A stretch of 18,921 nt of DNA from Stagnihabitans sp043721775 (GTDB lineage: Bacteria > Pseudomonadota > Alphaproteobacteria > Rhodobacterales > Rhodobacteraceae): the NCBI GenBank assembly GCA_043721775.1, contig JAYSQA010000106.1, forward strand, positions 1-18,921, read 5' to 3'. A program made the position numbers and the translations under genes. How positions within the stretch are numbered: the stretch's first letter is position 1; each line of letters opens with the position of its first letter. Below the pieces are notes generated by a model, which saw nothing but the letters and a program-made list of their open reading frames with translations, was not told the origin of the DNA and did not search any database. Below are positions 1 to 7,768 of this stretch, one piece after another.

Positions 1-1
1 G

Positions 2-121
2 CGCCGGGGCATGCGGCCCGACCCGGACCTGATGGTGTCGGAATGGGCGGATCAACACCGCTTTCTGTCCTCGCGGGCCAGCGCCGAACCGGGGCGCTAC
101 CGGACGGCGCGGACGCCCTAA
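2..121 (+). pseudogene. Phage terminase large subunit (GpA-type), fragment
   Basis: The frame open from the left edge reads through a segment containing M-V-S-E-W-A-D-Q-H-R and S-A-E-P-G-R-Y-R-T-A-R-T-P, then hits TAA at 119-121. This is the hallmark N-terminal stretch of GpA/TerL terminases of lambda-like phages (V-S-E-W-A-D-x-x-R-x-L-S ... S-A-E-P-G-R-W-R-T), in which the complete protein continues for roughly 600 further residues. Here it stops and portal-gene sequence begins within a few bases in another frame. The rest of terminase, the usual small gpW-like gene and the front of the portal are therefore missing. The start lies outside the window. I infer a deletion inside an old prophage. 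Family recognition is by motif only. Confidence 0.7.
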
Positions 122-122
122 C

Positions 123-810
123 TCCCTCGCCCCACCCGACGAGGAATATGAAGTTGCGCCCGGCCAGGTGGTGCCGCTCAATCCCGGCGAGGATGTGACC
201 GTCAGCGCCCCTGCGGATTCCGGGTCCACTTATGAACCGTTCCAATACCGCACTTTTGCTGCAGATTTCAGCGGCGCTGGGCATTCCTTATGGGTACCTC
301 AGCAACGATGGCACCAAGGGCAACTTCTCGAACTCGCGCCTGTCGCTGATCGAGTTCCGGCGCCGCGTCTCGGCTTGGCAGCATTCGGTGATGGTGTTCC
401 AGATGTGCCGCCCGGTCTGGGCGCGGTTCATGGACGCTGCGGTGTTGGCAGGGGCTTTGCGGCTGCCCGGCTATGACAGCCGCCGCGCGGAATATCTCGC
501 CTGCAACTGGCTGCCGACCAAATGGGACTGGGTCGACCCCCTGAAAGATGCCAATGCCGAGATTGCCCAGATCGAAGCTGGCCTGAAATCGCGCACCCAA
601 GCCATCGCCGAGCGCGGCTATGACGCCGAGCACGTCGACGCCTAAATCGCCCGCGAACGCGACCGGGAACGCAGGCTCGGCCTGGACTTCCGCCGTTCGG
701 GATCGCCTGCGCAGGCACCAGGCGGCGGCGATCCGAACGCTGATCCGAATGCCGGCAATCAGAATTCGCAGGATCCCAACCAAGACCCGACCCAAGATGC
801 AGCCCCATAG
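123..810 (+). pseudogene. Lambda-type phage portal protein, C-terminal part, frameshifted and with a nonsense codon
   Basis: From about 123 one frame encodes P-P-D-E-E-Y-E-V-A-P-G and G-S-T-Y-E-P-F-Q-Y-R-T. Near 250-254, in a run of T, the portal reading moves by one base into the frame holding L-L-Q-I-S-A-A-L-G-I-P-Y-G-Y-L-S-N-D and K-G-N-F-S-N-S-R, the conserved core of lambda-family portal proteins. These form the dodecameric head vertex through which DNA is packaged. TAA at 643-645 interrupts the match, and the sequence continues in the same frame as I-A-R-E-R-D-R-E-R-R-L-G-L-D-F with a Gly/Asn/Pro/Gln-rich tail, ending at TAG 808-810. The nonsense codon probably came from CAA (Gln). About the first half of a normal portal is absent, so the gene is dead. 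Confidence 0.85.
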
Positions 811-814
811 GAGG
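809..814 (+). promoter_or_regulatory. Strong Shine-Dalgarno of the lost third phage gene
   Basis: AGGAGG overlaps the TAG that ends the portal remnant and sits seven bases before the ATG at 822. This is the normal layout for translational coupling between portal and the following head-maturation protease in lambda-like phages. It shows that the 822 start is a genuine ancestral phage start, although what follows is no longer a phage gene. Confidence 0.6.
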
Positions 815-821
815 CGAAACG

Positions 822-1060
822 ATGTTCCATGCGCAGATTGCCCAGCGCAAGGCGTTGCGGCCGAGGCGGGAGAAAACTCCGGGGCCGTGGCGAAATGTGG
901 GCAAAATGCTCGCCGCCGATGCCAGTTTGGAGGCCGCGAATGTCTGTATCCAGACCCACGGCGGCGTCGGTTTCGCCGAGGAAGACGATGTGGAGCGCGA
1001 GTTCTGGACCTGTCCCGGTTTTGTTCCGGTCAGCCACAAACTCAATTGCAGCAACGCATG
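822..1060 (+). pseudogene. Chimeric remnant: phage gene start fused to an acyl-CoA dehydrogenase C-terminus
   Basis: Translation from ATG 822 gives M-F-H-A-Q-I-A-Q-R, which fits the first residues of the S49/ClpP-like protease that normally follows the portal gene. From about residue 26 (near 897) the sequence becomes acyl-CoA dehydrogenase: K-M-L-A-A-D-A-S-L-E-A-A, then Q-T-H-G-G-V-G-F-A-E-E-D-D-V-E-R. The intact dehydrogenase elsewhere in this window has K-M-L-A-A-D-A-S-W-E-A-A and Q-T-H-G-G-F-G-F-A-E-E-Y-D-V-E-R. A weaker match continues to about 1050 (V-P-V-S-H-K-L against A-P-I-S-T-N-L). The frame stays open to 1424 but beyond about 1060 it only runs antisense into the aldehyde dehydrogenase gene. 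The phage half is short and its identification tentative; the dehydrogenase match is clear. Confidence 0.7.
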
Positions 1061-1121
1061 TCACAAGCTGACTTTTGCCGTTTTTTGCGGACGGCTCCCA
1101 CGAAACCCGCAACACATCTTC

Positions 1122-2552
1122 TTACAAACGCACAGTAACTGTCTTGATCTGGCAGTAGTGGTGCAGCGCCGCCTTGCCCTTTTCGCGCCCGATCCCGCTT
1201 TGTTTATAACCACCAAACGGGGTTTCCACGCCACCTGCGAAATATTCGTTGACGAAGACTTGCCCAGCCTCAATGCGGCCCGCGACCCGAAGAGCCCGCG
1301 ACAGGTTTTGCGTCCACAGGCCGCTGACCAGGCCGTAGTCGCTGTCATTGGCAATCGCGACCGCATCCTCTTCAGTTTCAAACCGGATCACGCTGGCCAC
1401 GGGCCCGAAAATCTCTTCGCGTGACAGAGCGTGCTTGTTGTCCAGGCCGAGGATAAGCGTCGGCGGCACAAACCAGCCGTCCGCATTTTCAAGTATGCCG
1501 CCTTGATGCAAGATGGCACCCTCGTTTCGGGCCCGTTCCAAAAAAGCCTGCACCTTGTCATACTGCGAATGCGTGATGATTGGCCCCATGATGCAGGCCT
1601 CGGACTTGCCCACCCGGATCGGCTTCAAAGCCTGTTTCAGGCGGGCCACAAAGTCGTCATACACGCCGGACTGGACCAACAACCTAGTCCCTGCAGAGCA
1701 AAGCTGGCCCGAGTTTGCGGTAAAGCCCGTGATCGCACCCGCGACGGCAGCCTCAAGATCGCAATCGTCGAAGATGATGTTGGCCGATTTTCCACCAAGT
1801 TCCAAACTGACAGGAATGATACGCTGCGCCGCAACTCCGCCGATGGTACGCCCGGCCCCGACAGAGCCGGTGAAGGCCACCATCCGCACGTCGTCATGTG
1901 CGACCAATGAGGCCCCGGCCTCTGCTCCAAGACCCGTGACCACGTTGAACAGTCCGGGCGGCAGGCCCCAACGCTCCACACAGGCGAGGGCCAGCGCAAC
2001 CGAGGCCGCAGAGGTAAATTCAGACGGCTTGGCCACCACGGCATTGCCCATCGCCAGCGCCGGAGCCAATCCGCGGGCCAACTGGGTCAGCGGCGAATTC
2101 CACGGTGTGATGATAGCTACCACACCAAGCGGTTCGTGGCGGGTAAAGGAATGATACTGCGCGCCAAGGTCGATCCCCTCGCCGCCCTTGGCATTCACAA
2201 GGCCCGCATAAAATTCGAAATACTGCGCGGCAAGCTCGACCTCGCCGAGACAAGTCGCCATGCGGCGGCCCGTTTCACCATGGTCGATAAGGGCAAAAGA
2301 AGCTGGATCAGCGCGCAGACCTTCGGCAATGACGCTCAGAATCCGGCCACGCCGGATCGGCCGCAGATCCGCCCAGTCGCGCTGCGCCGCCTTGGCGGAT
2401 GCCACGGCCAACGCCACATCTCCAGCCGACCCGCGTGCGATCAGGTAGCCTTTGGCCCCCGTCGCCGGGTCGTATTCCTGCAAGACGCCAGCTTCGCCGG
2501 GGCAGCTTTTCCCGTCGATCACATGGCCCCAGATTGCGGTTGTATTCGTCAT
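1122..2552 (-). CDS. NAD(P)-dependent aldehyde dehydrogenase family protein
   Basis: A 476-residue full-length member of the ALDH superfamily, cytosolic, oxidising an aldehyde to the acid (or, in some subfamilies, to the acyl-CoA). The family landmarks are in place: T-P-W-N-S-P-L with the oxyanion Asn152, K-P-S-E-F-T with the cofactor-binding Lys175, L-E-L-G-G-K-S with the general base Glu251, S-G-Q-L-C-S-A-G with the catalytic Cys285, and E-E-I-F-G-P near residue 380. ATG at 2552 is preceded by a GGGGGAG ribosome site. It is the last gene of the arm CoA-transferase, CitE-like lyase, ALDH, starting 19 bases after the lyase stop. The natural aldehyde cannot be read from sequence. Context suggests a semialdehyde or small aldehyde tied to C5-dicarboxylate breakdown. 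The family is certain, the substrate is not. Confidence 0.9.
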   Translation of the reverse strand: MTNTTAIWGHVIDGKSCPGEAGVLQEYDPATGAKGYLIARGSAGDVALAVASAKAAQRDWADLRPIRRGRILSVIAEGLRADPASFALIDHGETGRRMATCLGEVELAAQYFEFYAGLVNAKGGEGIDLGAQYHSFTRHEPLGVVAIITPWNSPLTQLARGLAPALAMGNAVVAKPSEFTSAASVALALACVERWGLPPGLFNVVTGLGAEAGASLVAHDDVRMVAFTGSVGAGRTIGGVAAQRIIPVSLELGGKSANIIFDDCDLEAAVAGAITGFTANSGQLCSAGTRLLVQSGVYDDFVARLKQALKPIRVGKSEACIMGPIITHSQYDKVQAFLERARNEGAILHQGGILENADGWFVPPTLILGLDNKHALSREEIFGPVASVIRFETEEDAVAIANDSDYGLVSGLWTQNLSRALRVAGRIEAGQVFVNEYFAGGVETPFGGYKQSGIGREKGKAALHHYCQIKTVTVRL

Positions 2553-2571
2553 TCACTCGTCTCCCCCAAGG

Positions 2572-3399
2572 CTATTTTGCGCGTTGCGAAGCGGCACTGA
2601 TCTGGCGCGCACGGGCGATCACCGGGGCATCCACCATGGCCCCATCGAGTGCGAAAACAGCACCACCACCTTGCTGCCCCGCCAACACTTTGGCGGCCCA
2701 GACCACTTCCGCCTGTGTCGGGGCCAGCGTGGCGCGAATGACAGGCAGTTGCGCCGGATGGATGGCGGCCACGGCCCGCATTCCAAAATCGCGACCTTTG
2801 CCAATCTGGCTGGCGTAAAGGTCCAGGTCGCGGAAGTTGGCGATGGAGCCTGGAAAGCCTATCGGCAGTAAGCCACGCGAAGAGGCCGCCACCGCCAACC
2901 GGGCAGCCACCCAATCCAGCGCGCCCCGGTTCGGATCAACCCCGAGCGTGGCAGAGTAATCTTCCGACCCCAGCATAAGGGCGACGACTTGCGGGACCGC
3001 CGCGATTTCCGTCAACCGCTGAAGCGCCGCCGGGCTTTCCACCAAGGCGACAAGGCCAATTTCTCCATCTGTCAGGTCAGCCGCGTTCCGCAAGGGATGT
3101 GCGTCTTCGCATTTTGGAACCATCACGGCCCGCAGCAGGGCATGATCGGCAGCACCTAAGTCCTCGACCATCGCGCGGATCGCACCGTTGACGCGCAAGA
3201 CGCAGTCTATGCCCGCTTCGGCCAACTGAGCCTGCGCCGCGCGGAGCACAAGGCGGGCCGCAGCTTTCGCCTCGGGTGCAATGGCGTCCTCCAAGTCAAG
3301 GATCACGGCGTCCGGACGGTGCCGTATGGCACTCGCCAGATGTCGGTCGGCGCCGACCGGAACAAACAGCAGGGTTTGCCAATCGGGTTGCTGGATCAT
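2572..3399 (-). CDS. CitE-like (HpcH/HpaI aldolase family) acyl-CoA lyase, probable citramalyl-CoA lyase
   Basis: A 275-residue protein with the fold of the citrate lyase beta subunit, malyl-CoA and citramalyl-CoA lyases. These Mg-dependent enzymes cleave a 3-hydroxyacyl-CoA. Visible landmarks are L-F-V-P-V-G-A-D near residue 11, D-L-E-D-A at 35-39, the substrate Arg in L-R-V-N (Arg69), the metal ligand Glu121 in V-E-S-P, E146-D147 in G-S-E-D-Y-S-A, and I-H-P-A-Q at 213-217. The length is that of stand-alone CitE-like lyases, and no alpha or gamma citrate lyase subunits are nearby. Its ATG overlaps the CoA-transferase stop by four bases (ATGA), implying coupled translation. Beside an Ict-like transferase and an Ich-like hydratase, the best reading is Ccl, splitting citramalyl-CoA to acetyl-CoA and pyruvate. 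Malyl-CoA or another hydroxyacyl-CoA remains possible. Confidence 0.85.
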   Translation of the reverse strand: MIQQPDWQTLLFVPVGADRHLASAIRHRPDAVILDLEDAIAPEAKAAARLVLRAAQAQLAEAGIDCVLRVNGAIRAMVEDLGAADHALLRAVMVPKCEDAHPLRNAADLTDGEIGLVALVESPAALQRLTEIAAVPQVVALMLGSEDYSATLGVDPNRGALDWVAARLAVAASSRGLLPIGFPGSIANFRDLDLYASQIGKGRDFGMRAVAAIHPAQLPVIRATLAPTQAEVVWAAKVLAGQQGGGAVFALDGAMVDAPVIARARQISAASQRAK

Positions 3400-4538
3400 G
3401 CCGATTTCCTGCCGCCGTCAGCCGAGAATTCCTGGCGGAGCGCCGCACCGTGTTGCCCAAGCGCGGGAACCTCTCCGATCCCTGCGGACTCCGTTTTGAA
3501 GCGCACACCCCGGTCCATCATGGTGACGGGTCCCGTTGGACTGTCGACCGTGATGTGGCGGGCTTGGGGATGCAGTTCCATATCCTCCATCGTTGACAGC
3601 CTGCCACAAGCAATCCCAGCCGAAGACAGCAAAGCCACTGCCTCCTCACGCGGAAGGCGGGCAAGGATTGGCACAATCAGCGCCTCTATCTCGGCCAAGT
3701 GCGCCACGCGGTCGACGTTGCGGGCAAAGCGTACATCCGTGGCCAGATCAGGCTGGCCCAGAACTTTGCCCGCGAAATTCGCCCATTCACGGTCGTTCTG
3801 CACTGACAACAGGACTTGCCGCCCGTCGTTGCAGGTAAAGGCGCCGTAGGGGGCAATCGACGGGTGCCGCAGGCCGACCCGCGCCGGCGCAGTGCCGCCA
3901 TATCGGGTTTGCAGGTAGGGAACATTCATCCAGTCCGCCATCGTGTGGAACAAGGACACTTCAACAACCCGACCGAGCCCCGTCCTTTGCCGTGCGATCA
4001 AAGATTGCAGAACCGCCGAATAGGCGCTTTCCCCGGCGGCGATATCACAAACCGATATTCCGACACGGGCGCTGCCTTCGGGCGTGCCATTGACCGACAA
4101 AAGGCCGCTCTCGCCCTGTATGAGCATATCGTAAGCCTTTTGGTCGCGGTACGGACCGTCCTCGCCATAGCCGGAGATTGAAACATAGATCAACGCTGGA
4201 TTGGTCTTGCACGCAGGCTCTGGGCCGACACCCAGACGCGCGGCAGCGCCCGGTGCGAGGTTCTGCACAAATACGTCAGCTCGCGCCATCATCTGTTTCA
4301 GCAGATCCAGATCACCAACTTGGCGCAGATCAAGGCAGATGGATTCCTTTCCATGGTTGAGCCAAACGAAATAGGCGCTTTCGCCGTGCACCAGTCGGTC
4401 ATAGCCCCGGGCGAAATCTCCCTCCGGGCGTTCGATTTTGATCACCCGCGCGCCCGCGTCGGCCAGCCGCGAGGTTGCCAAGGGGGCAGCTACCGCCTGC
4501 TCCAGCGATACCACCAAAATGCCTTCAAGGTCCCGCAT
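3396..4538 (-). CDS. Family III CoA-transferase (CaiB/BaiF), probable itaconate/succinyl-CoA CoA-transferase
   Basis: A 380-residue CaiB/BaiF protein, which moves CoA between carboxylates through an aspartyl-CoA intermediate. It opens with G-I-L-V-V-S-L-E-Q-A-V-A-A-P, followed by the motif R-V-I-K-I-E-R-P-E-G-D. The segment I-S-G-Y-G-E-D-G-P-Y precedes the catalytic Asp165 in I-S-V-C-D-I-A-A-G. The length matches single-domain members such as formyl-CoA transferase. It is the first gene of the leftward arm, with a GGAGGAG ribosome site eight bases before ATG and a 127-base divergent gap to the LysR gene, the usual geometry for LysR control. With the hydratase and lyase it completes a likely itaconate activation route using succinyl-CoA or acetyl-CoA as donor. 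Mesaconate or methylsuccinate are alternative substrates. Confidence 0.88.
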   Translation of the reverse strand: MRDLEGILVVSLEQAVAAPLATSRLADAGARVIKIERPEGDFARGYDRLVHGESAYFVWLNHGKESICLDLRQVGDLDLLKQMMARADVFVQNLAPGAAARLGVGPEPACKTNPALIYVSISGYGEDGPYRDQKAYDMLIQGESGLLSVNGTPEGSARVGISVCDIAAGESAYSAVLQSLIARQRTGLGRVVEVSLFHTMADWMNVPYLQTRYGGTAPARVGLRHPSIAPYGAFTCNDGRQVLLSVQNDREWANFAGKVLGQPDLATDVRFARNVDRVAHLAEIEALIVPILARLPREEAVALLSSAGIACGRLSTMEDMELHPQARHITVDSPTGPVTMMDRGVRFKTESAGIGEVPALGQHGAALRQEFSADGGRKSA

Positions 4539-4594
4539 CCGCAGCGCTCCTCCACTTCATGTCACACGAAAACTAGCCATCGTCCTGTTCAAAC

Positions 4595-4610
4595 GGAAAT
4601 AGCACTTTCC
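4595..4610. promoter_or_regulatory. Inverted repeat GGAAA-N6-TTTCC in the divergent LysR/CoA-transferase gap
   Basis: A perfect 5+5 inverted repeat with a six-base centre lies near the middle of the 127-base gap between the two divergent starts. A consensus-like TTGACA (4611-4616) abuts it on the plus strand; the matching -10 (TAACTC at 4635) is weak. LysR-type regulators normally bind dyads in exactly such gaps and repress their own promoter. This dyad does not follow the textbook T-N11-A spacing, so assignment as the operator is a guess from position and symmetry. Confidence 0.35.
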
Positions 4611-4665
4611 TTGACAGGCCATAGCCTGAGCGCCTAACTCAATCCCAACCAATGCGGGGATCGTC

Positions 4666-5622
4666 GTGGACATTCGCCATCTGAAATATTTTATAGCGAT
4701 TTCGGAAGAACCGTCGCTGTCGGCAGCGGCCCTGCGGCTGAGGGTTGCGCAGCCATCCTTGTCGCAGCACGTCATCAAGCTGGAGGAAGAACTGGGCGTC
4801 CCATTGATCACCAGGTCCCCCCGAGGGATCATGCTAACCGAAGAGGGACGGCTTCTGGCACGGCATGCCCGCGATATTTGCCGCAGTCTGGACAAGTGCA
4901 TTGATGAGATGAAGGCAACCGCAGGGGTGGTCCAAGGCACCGTTACGTTCGGGATGCCGCCTTCAGTGTCGATGGTCATGTCGGTCCCATTGGCCGAAAC
5001 AGTACGGATCGAATATCCAGCGGTCCGCCTGCAAGCCACCGAAGCGATGAGCGGTTTCTTGAAAACCTGGATTGAAGACAGGACAGTTGACATCGGCTTT
5101 CTTTATGACCTTGAGGGCAAAGAGCATTTCCGCGCCATCCATATCCTTGACGAAGAGCTGTGCTTCTTTTCTGCGCCCGATGCCTGGCCCTTGGAAACGC
5201 CGCCCGGCGCCCCTGTGCCGCTGGCGCGCCTTGCGGGACTGGATCTGATCTTGCCTTCGCCCTCCCACGGGCTGCGCAAATCCATCGAGCGGCATGCGGC
5301 CACACGTGACATCGCGCTCAACGTGGTCATCGAAATGGACGCGATGACGCAGATCAAAGAGCTTGTCGCCCGCGGCTCTGGCTACACGATCTTTGCCCCG
5401 GCGGCGGCTCATGACTTTGTCGCGCGCGGAGAGTTGGTCAAGTCGCCGATCATTGAACCCGTGATGTCCAGACCCGTCCATCTGGTGACCAATCCGGCCC
5501 ATCCCATGACCAACGCCTGCCGTGCCATTGAGCGGATCACGCTGGAGGTTGCCCGCGACCTTGTGCACCGCGGTATCTGGGAGGGGCGGCTGAGCCCCGA
5601 GATGGAACCGGCCGTGCACTAG
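4666..5622 (+). CDS. LysR-family transcriptional regulator of the dicarboxylate cluster
   Basis: A 318-residue LysR regulator. The N-terminal winged helix-turn-helix (residues 1-60) contains L-K-Y-F-I-A-I-S-E-E, S-L-S-A-A-A-L-R-L-R-V-A-Q-P-S-L-S-Q-H and K-L-E-E-E-L-G. The effector-binding periplasmic-binding-protein-like domain spans about 90-295. The short N-terminus and Y-F form resemble the Nac-like branch. The start is GTG at 4666, five bases after GGGGA; no better upstream start is seen. It is the only intact gene on the plus strand. It diverges from the CoA-transferase and converges on the hydratase with only 11 bases between stops. By analogy with the LysR regulator beside Pseudomonas itaconate genes it probably senses itaconate, itaconyl-CoA or a related metabolite. 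The effector is inferred. Confidence 0.9.
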   Translation: MDIRHLKYFIAISEEPSLSAAALRLRVAQPSLSQHVIKLEEELGVPLITRSPRGIMLTEEGRLLARHARDICRSLDKCIDEMKATAGVVQGTVTFGMPPSVSMVMSVPLAETVRIEYPAVRLQATEAMSGFLKTWIEDRTVDIGFLYDLEGKEHFRAIHILDEELCFFSAPDAWPLETPPGAPVPLARLAGLDLILPSPSHGLRKSIERHAATRDIALNVVIEMDAMTQIKELVARGSGYTIFAPAAAHDFVARGELVKSPIIEPVMSRPVHLVTNPAHPMTNACRAIERITLEVARDLVHRGIWEGRLSPEMEPAVH

Positions 5623-5633
5623 CAGGCTCCGCT

Positions 5634-6455
5634 TTAGCCAAGTGCTGACGCCTGCATGGTGACCACTCCATCTTCCCGGCGCACCCGCAGGTTCAAACCC
5701 TCTGCCGAGTGACGCGCCTCGATGTGAACCGGCAGGCCACAGGTCAGCGGCGTCAATCCTCGGTAGCGGAATGTTTTGGGCAGTTCTCCGAAAACCGTCG
5801 CTGCAAGATTGAGCATCCAGATCGCCTGCAACGGACCATGCACCACAAGGCCCACATAGCCTTCGACGCCAGTGGCATAGGGGTAATCGTAATGGATGCG
5901 GTGGCCGTTGAACGTCAGGGCGGAATAGCGGAACAACAAGACAGGGTCCGGCGTGATCTGCCAACGCTGGGCGTCTGGCCAATCCTCGGATGCAGCGGGA
6001 GCGTTGGCGATGCCAGGCTTTGGGTCTTCACGGTAGACGATATCCTGCCGCTCGGTTATGCGGGTCTGTCCCGCCATTGAATAAACATTCAGCAGCGTGA
6101 CAAATCCCAAAGGACCGGTACTGCCGGTCTTGAAGCTGATATCGGCAATCCGGCTGTGGCGGCTGACCGTATCACCCGGCTGCAGCGGGTCTGCAAACGA
6201 CAGTTCGCCGCCCGCCCACATCCGGCGCGGCAGTCCGGGCAAGTCGGGCATGAACATGCCCCGACTGGGATGGCCATCGCGGCCAAGGTCCTGCGGTTCG
6301 GCCAGATCAGGCATCAAGCACCAATGCAGACCCGGAGGCACCTCCATCGGAGCGACGGTTCCGGCCAAGGTCGCCTTCAAGTGGGCAATCTGGCGTTCGG
6401 TGATGGTCTCAGCCCTTTCGGTCTGATGGCCGATCCAGTCGGACGCGTCACTCAT
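5634..6455 (-). CDS. MaoC/FAS1-like hot-dog hydratase, probable itaconyl-CoA (or mesaconyl-C4-CoA) hydratase
   Basis: A 273-residue protein of the HTD2/FAS1-dehydratase family (double hot-dog), the family of mesaconyl-C4-CoA hydratase and bacterial itaconyl-CoA hydratase. The C-terminal hot-dog carries the signature F-R-Y-S-A-L-T-F-N-G-H-R-I-H-Y-D, followed by H-G-P-L; Asn183, His188 and Asp190 are candidate catalytic or binding residues. The N-terminal half has G-G-E-L-S-F and P-L-Q-P-G-D-T-V. The frame is open to 6521, but ATG at 6453-6455 overlaps the upstream stop as ATGA and matches the family start, so I chose it over the 22-residue-longer form. It is the last gene of the dehydrogenase-MmgE-hydratase arm. 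Expected reaction: water addition to itaconyl-CoA giving citramalyl-CoA. Confidence 0.85.
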   Translation of the reverse strand: MSDASDWIGHQTERAETITERQIAHLKATLAGTVAPMEVPPGLHWCLMPDLAEPQDLGRDGHPSRGMFMPDLPGLPRRMWAGGELSFADPLQPGDTVSRHSRIADISFKTGSTGPLGFVTLLNVYSMAGQTRITERQDIVYREDPKPGIANAPAASEDWPDAQRWQITPDPVLLFRYSALTFNGHRIHYDYPYATGVEGYVGLVVHGPLQAIWMLNLAATVFGELPKTFRYRGLTPLTCGLPVHIEARHSAEGLNLRVRREDGVVTMQASALG

Positions 6456-7768
6456 ACTGCCATCAGCCTCTTGCCCAAGTCGGTTGCGAATAGAGCGTCC
6501 AGATTGATCACCGCCTGCCAAAGATGTTCGGCATCTGCGCCCAGAAGTCCCGCCGCCTTGTCCCGCAGGCTGCTTTCCAGCAGATCGGGATCAAGACGGG
6601 CCGCAAGGTCATGGGCGAAAGGCAGCACCGCGCCGTCGGCCAGCACAATCTGTCCAACGGCCTGCATGTCGCTGACTGTTGCGTCGCCCGTCACCGTGAT
6701 CTTGCCCGCAAAACTGGCCAACGCAGGGTCATTTGCCAATGCGTCGCTATAGGTGCGGTCGGCAGAGGTCCGGATGCCCGACAACACCATGCCAGCCAGC
6801 CAGTTATAGCTGAACTTGACCTCCAGCCCGGTCCGCGGCGCTTTAATATCGCAGACGGACATCCAGCGCGGGCTGGTGCGCAGGTGGATGGCAGCCACCC
6901 GTTCAACCGTCAGATTATGCCCGCGCTTGGCCGCTGCCAGCGCCTCGATCATCGCGTGAGTGCCGTGGCAGCAGGCGTGGAATTTGTATTTGACATCCTC
7001 GAACAGAAAGGTGCCGGGCGGCGGGGCATCCCAGACCCCGGCCTCGGATGGTGCATCGGAATGGGTCAACACAAAGCCCTGCGGCCCCATCACCCCATCA
7101 TCGGCGGAGGTGAAGCCAGCCCGCGCCAACCCCGCACATTCCACCCCGTTGGACGCTGCAATACCTGCGTTATAGGGTTTCCCCATCGTACCAAACTGCG
7201 ATTTCAGGCCCGAGGCGCGAGTGGCGCACAAACCCAAAGCCACGCGCATCTGATCGCGGGTCAGGCCATAAAGTCGGCCGGCCGCAATGGTGGCGCCAAA
7301 AGCGCCCGCCGTGGCAGTCTGGTGAAAGCCCCGGTTGTAGTGCACCGCGCCCAGCACCATTCCAACCCGGACAGACGCCTCTGCCCCAATCAGGAACGCA
7401 TCAGCAACCGCTGCGGCCGAGGCCACAACCGCCTCTCCCACCGCAAGAGCGGCGGGATAGATCCCGACTGACGGGTGGCCCACATGGCCAAAATGGGTGT
7501 CGTCATAATCCAGCGCGTGGCTGGTTGCGCCATTCACCAAAGCCGCCGCCCGCGCCGGAGCCTGCCCACCCCCGAAGATCGAGGCAACAGGATGTCCGCC
7601 CTCTGCGGCAATGTAGCCGCGCAGAAGGCCCGCCAAGGGTTCCCCTACCCCAGCCCGCCCGCAAACCATCCAGTCAAACAACGAGAACCGCGCCATTGCC
7701 CTGGCGCTGGCCGGAATGTCCGCCGCAGGCAAAGCGGCAAGGTCAAGAAGCCGCGAAAGGGTCGTCAT
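6452..7768 (-). CDS. MmgE/PrpD family protein
   Basis: A 438-residue member of the MmgE/PrpD family, which includes 2-methylcitrate dehydratase and the itaconate-forming cis-aconitate decarboxylase (IRG1/CAD). It shows the N-terminal helical-bundle pattern F-S-L-F-D-W-M-V-C-G, then S-H-A-L-D-Y-D-D-T-H-F-G-H-V-G-H-P-S, typical of the family. The later segment F-H-A-C-C-H-G-T-H-A contains the conserved lid-region histidines. The start is the ATG overlapping the dehydrogenase stop (ATGA, 7765-7768); an upstream extension to 7825 would run inside that gene. A homologue accompanies itaconate genes in Pseudomonas clusters, without a settled function that I know of. It could dehydrate or decarboxylate a tricarboxylate, or isomerise a branched dicarboxylate. 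Confidence 0.85.
   Translation of the reverse strand: MTTLSRLLDLAALPAADIPASARAMARFSLFDWMVCGRAGVGEPLAGLLRGYIAAEGGHPVASIFGGGQAPARAAALVNGATSHALDYDDTHFGHVGHPSVGIYPAALAVGEAVVASAAAVADAFLIGAEASVRVGMVLGAVHYNRGFHQTATAGAFGATIAAGRLYGLTRDQMRVALGLCATRASGLKSQFGTMGKPYNAGIAASNGVECAGLARAGFTSADDGVMGPQGFVLTHSDAPSEAGVWDAPPPGTFLFEDVKYKFHACCHGTHAMIEALAAAKRGHNLTVERVAAIHLRTSPRWMSVCDIKAPRTGLEVKFSYNWLAGMVLSGIRTSADRTYSDALANDPALASFAGKITVTGDATVSDMQAVGQIVLADGAVLPFAHDLAARLDPDLLESSLRDKAAGLLGADAEHLWQAVINLDALFATDLGKRLMAV

Noticed and set aside
1060..1121. Possible terminator after the aldehyde dehydrogenase (GCCGT with ACGGC)
   Set aside because: The stem has only five pairs, and the following run is A rather than T on the transcribed strand.
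5622..5655. GCAGGC and GCCTGC pair between the convergent LysR and hydratase ends
   Set aside because: The six-base stem has a 22-base loop, no T-run follows, and most of it is inside the hydratase coding end.
4963..5982. 339-codon minus-strand frame across the LysR gene
   Set aside because: It is antisense to an intact LysR and to the end of the hydratase region, with no family motif or ribosome site.
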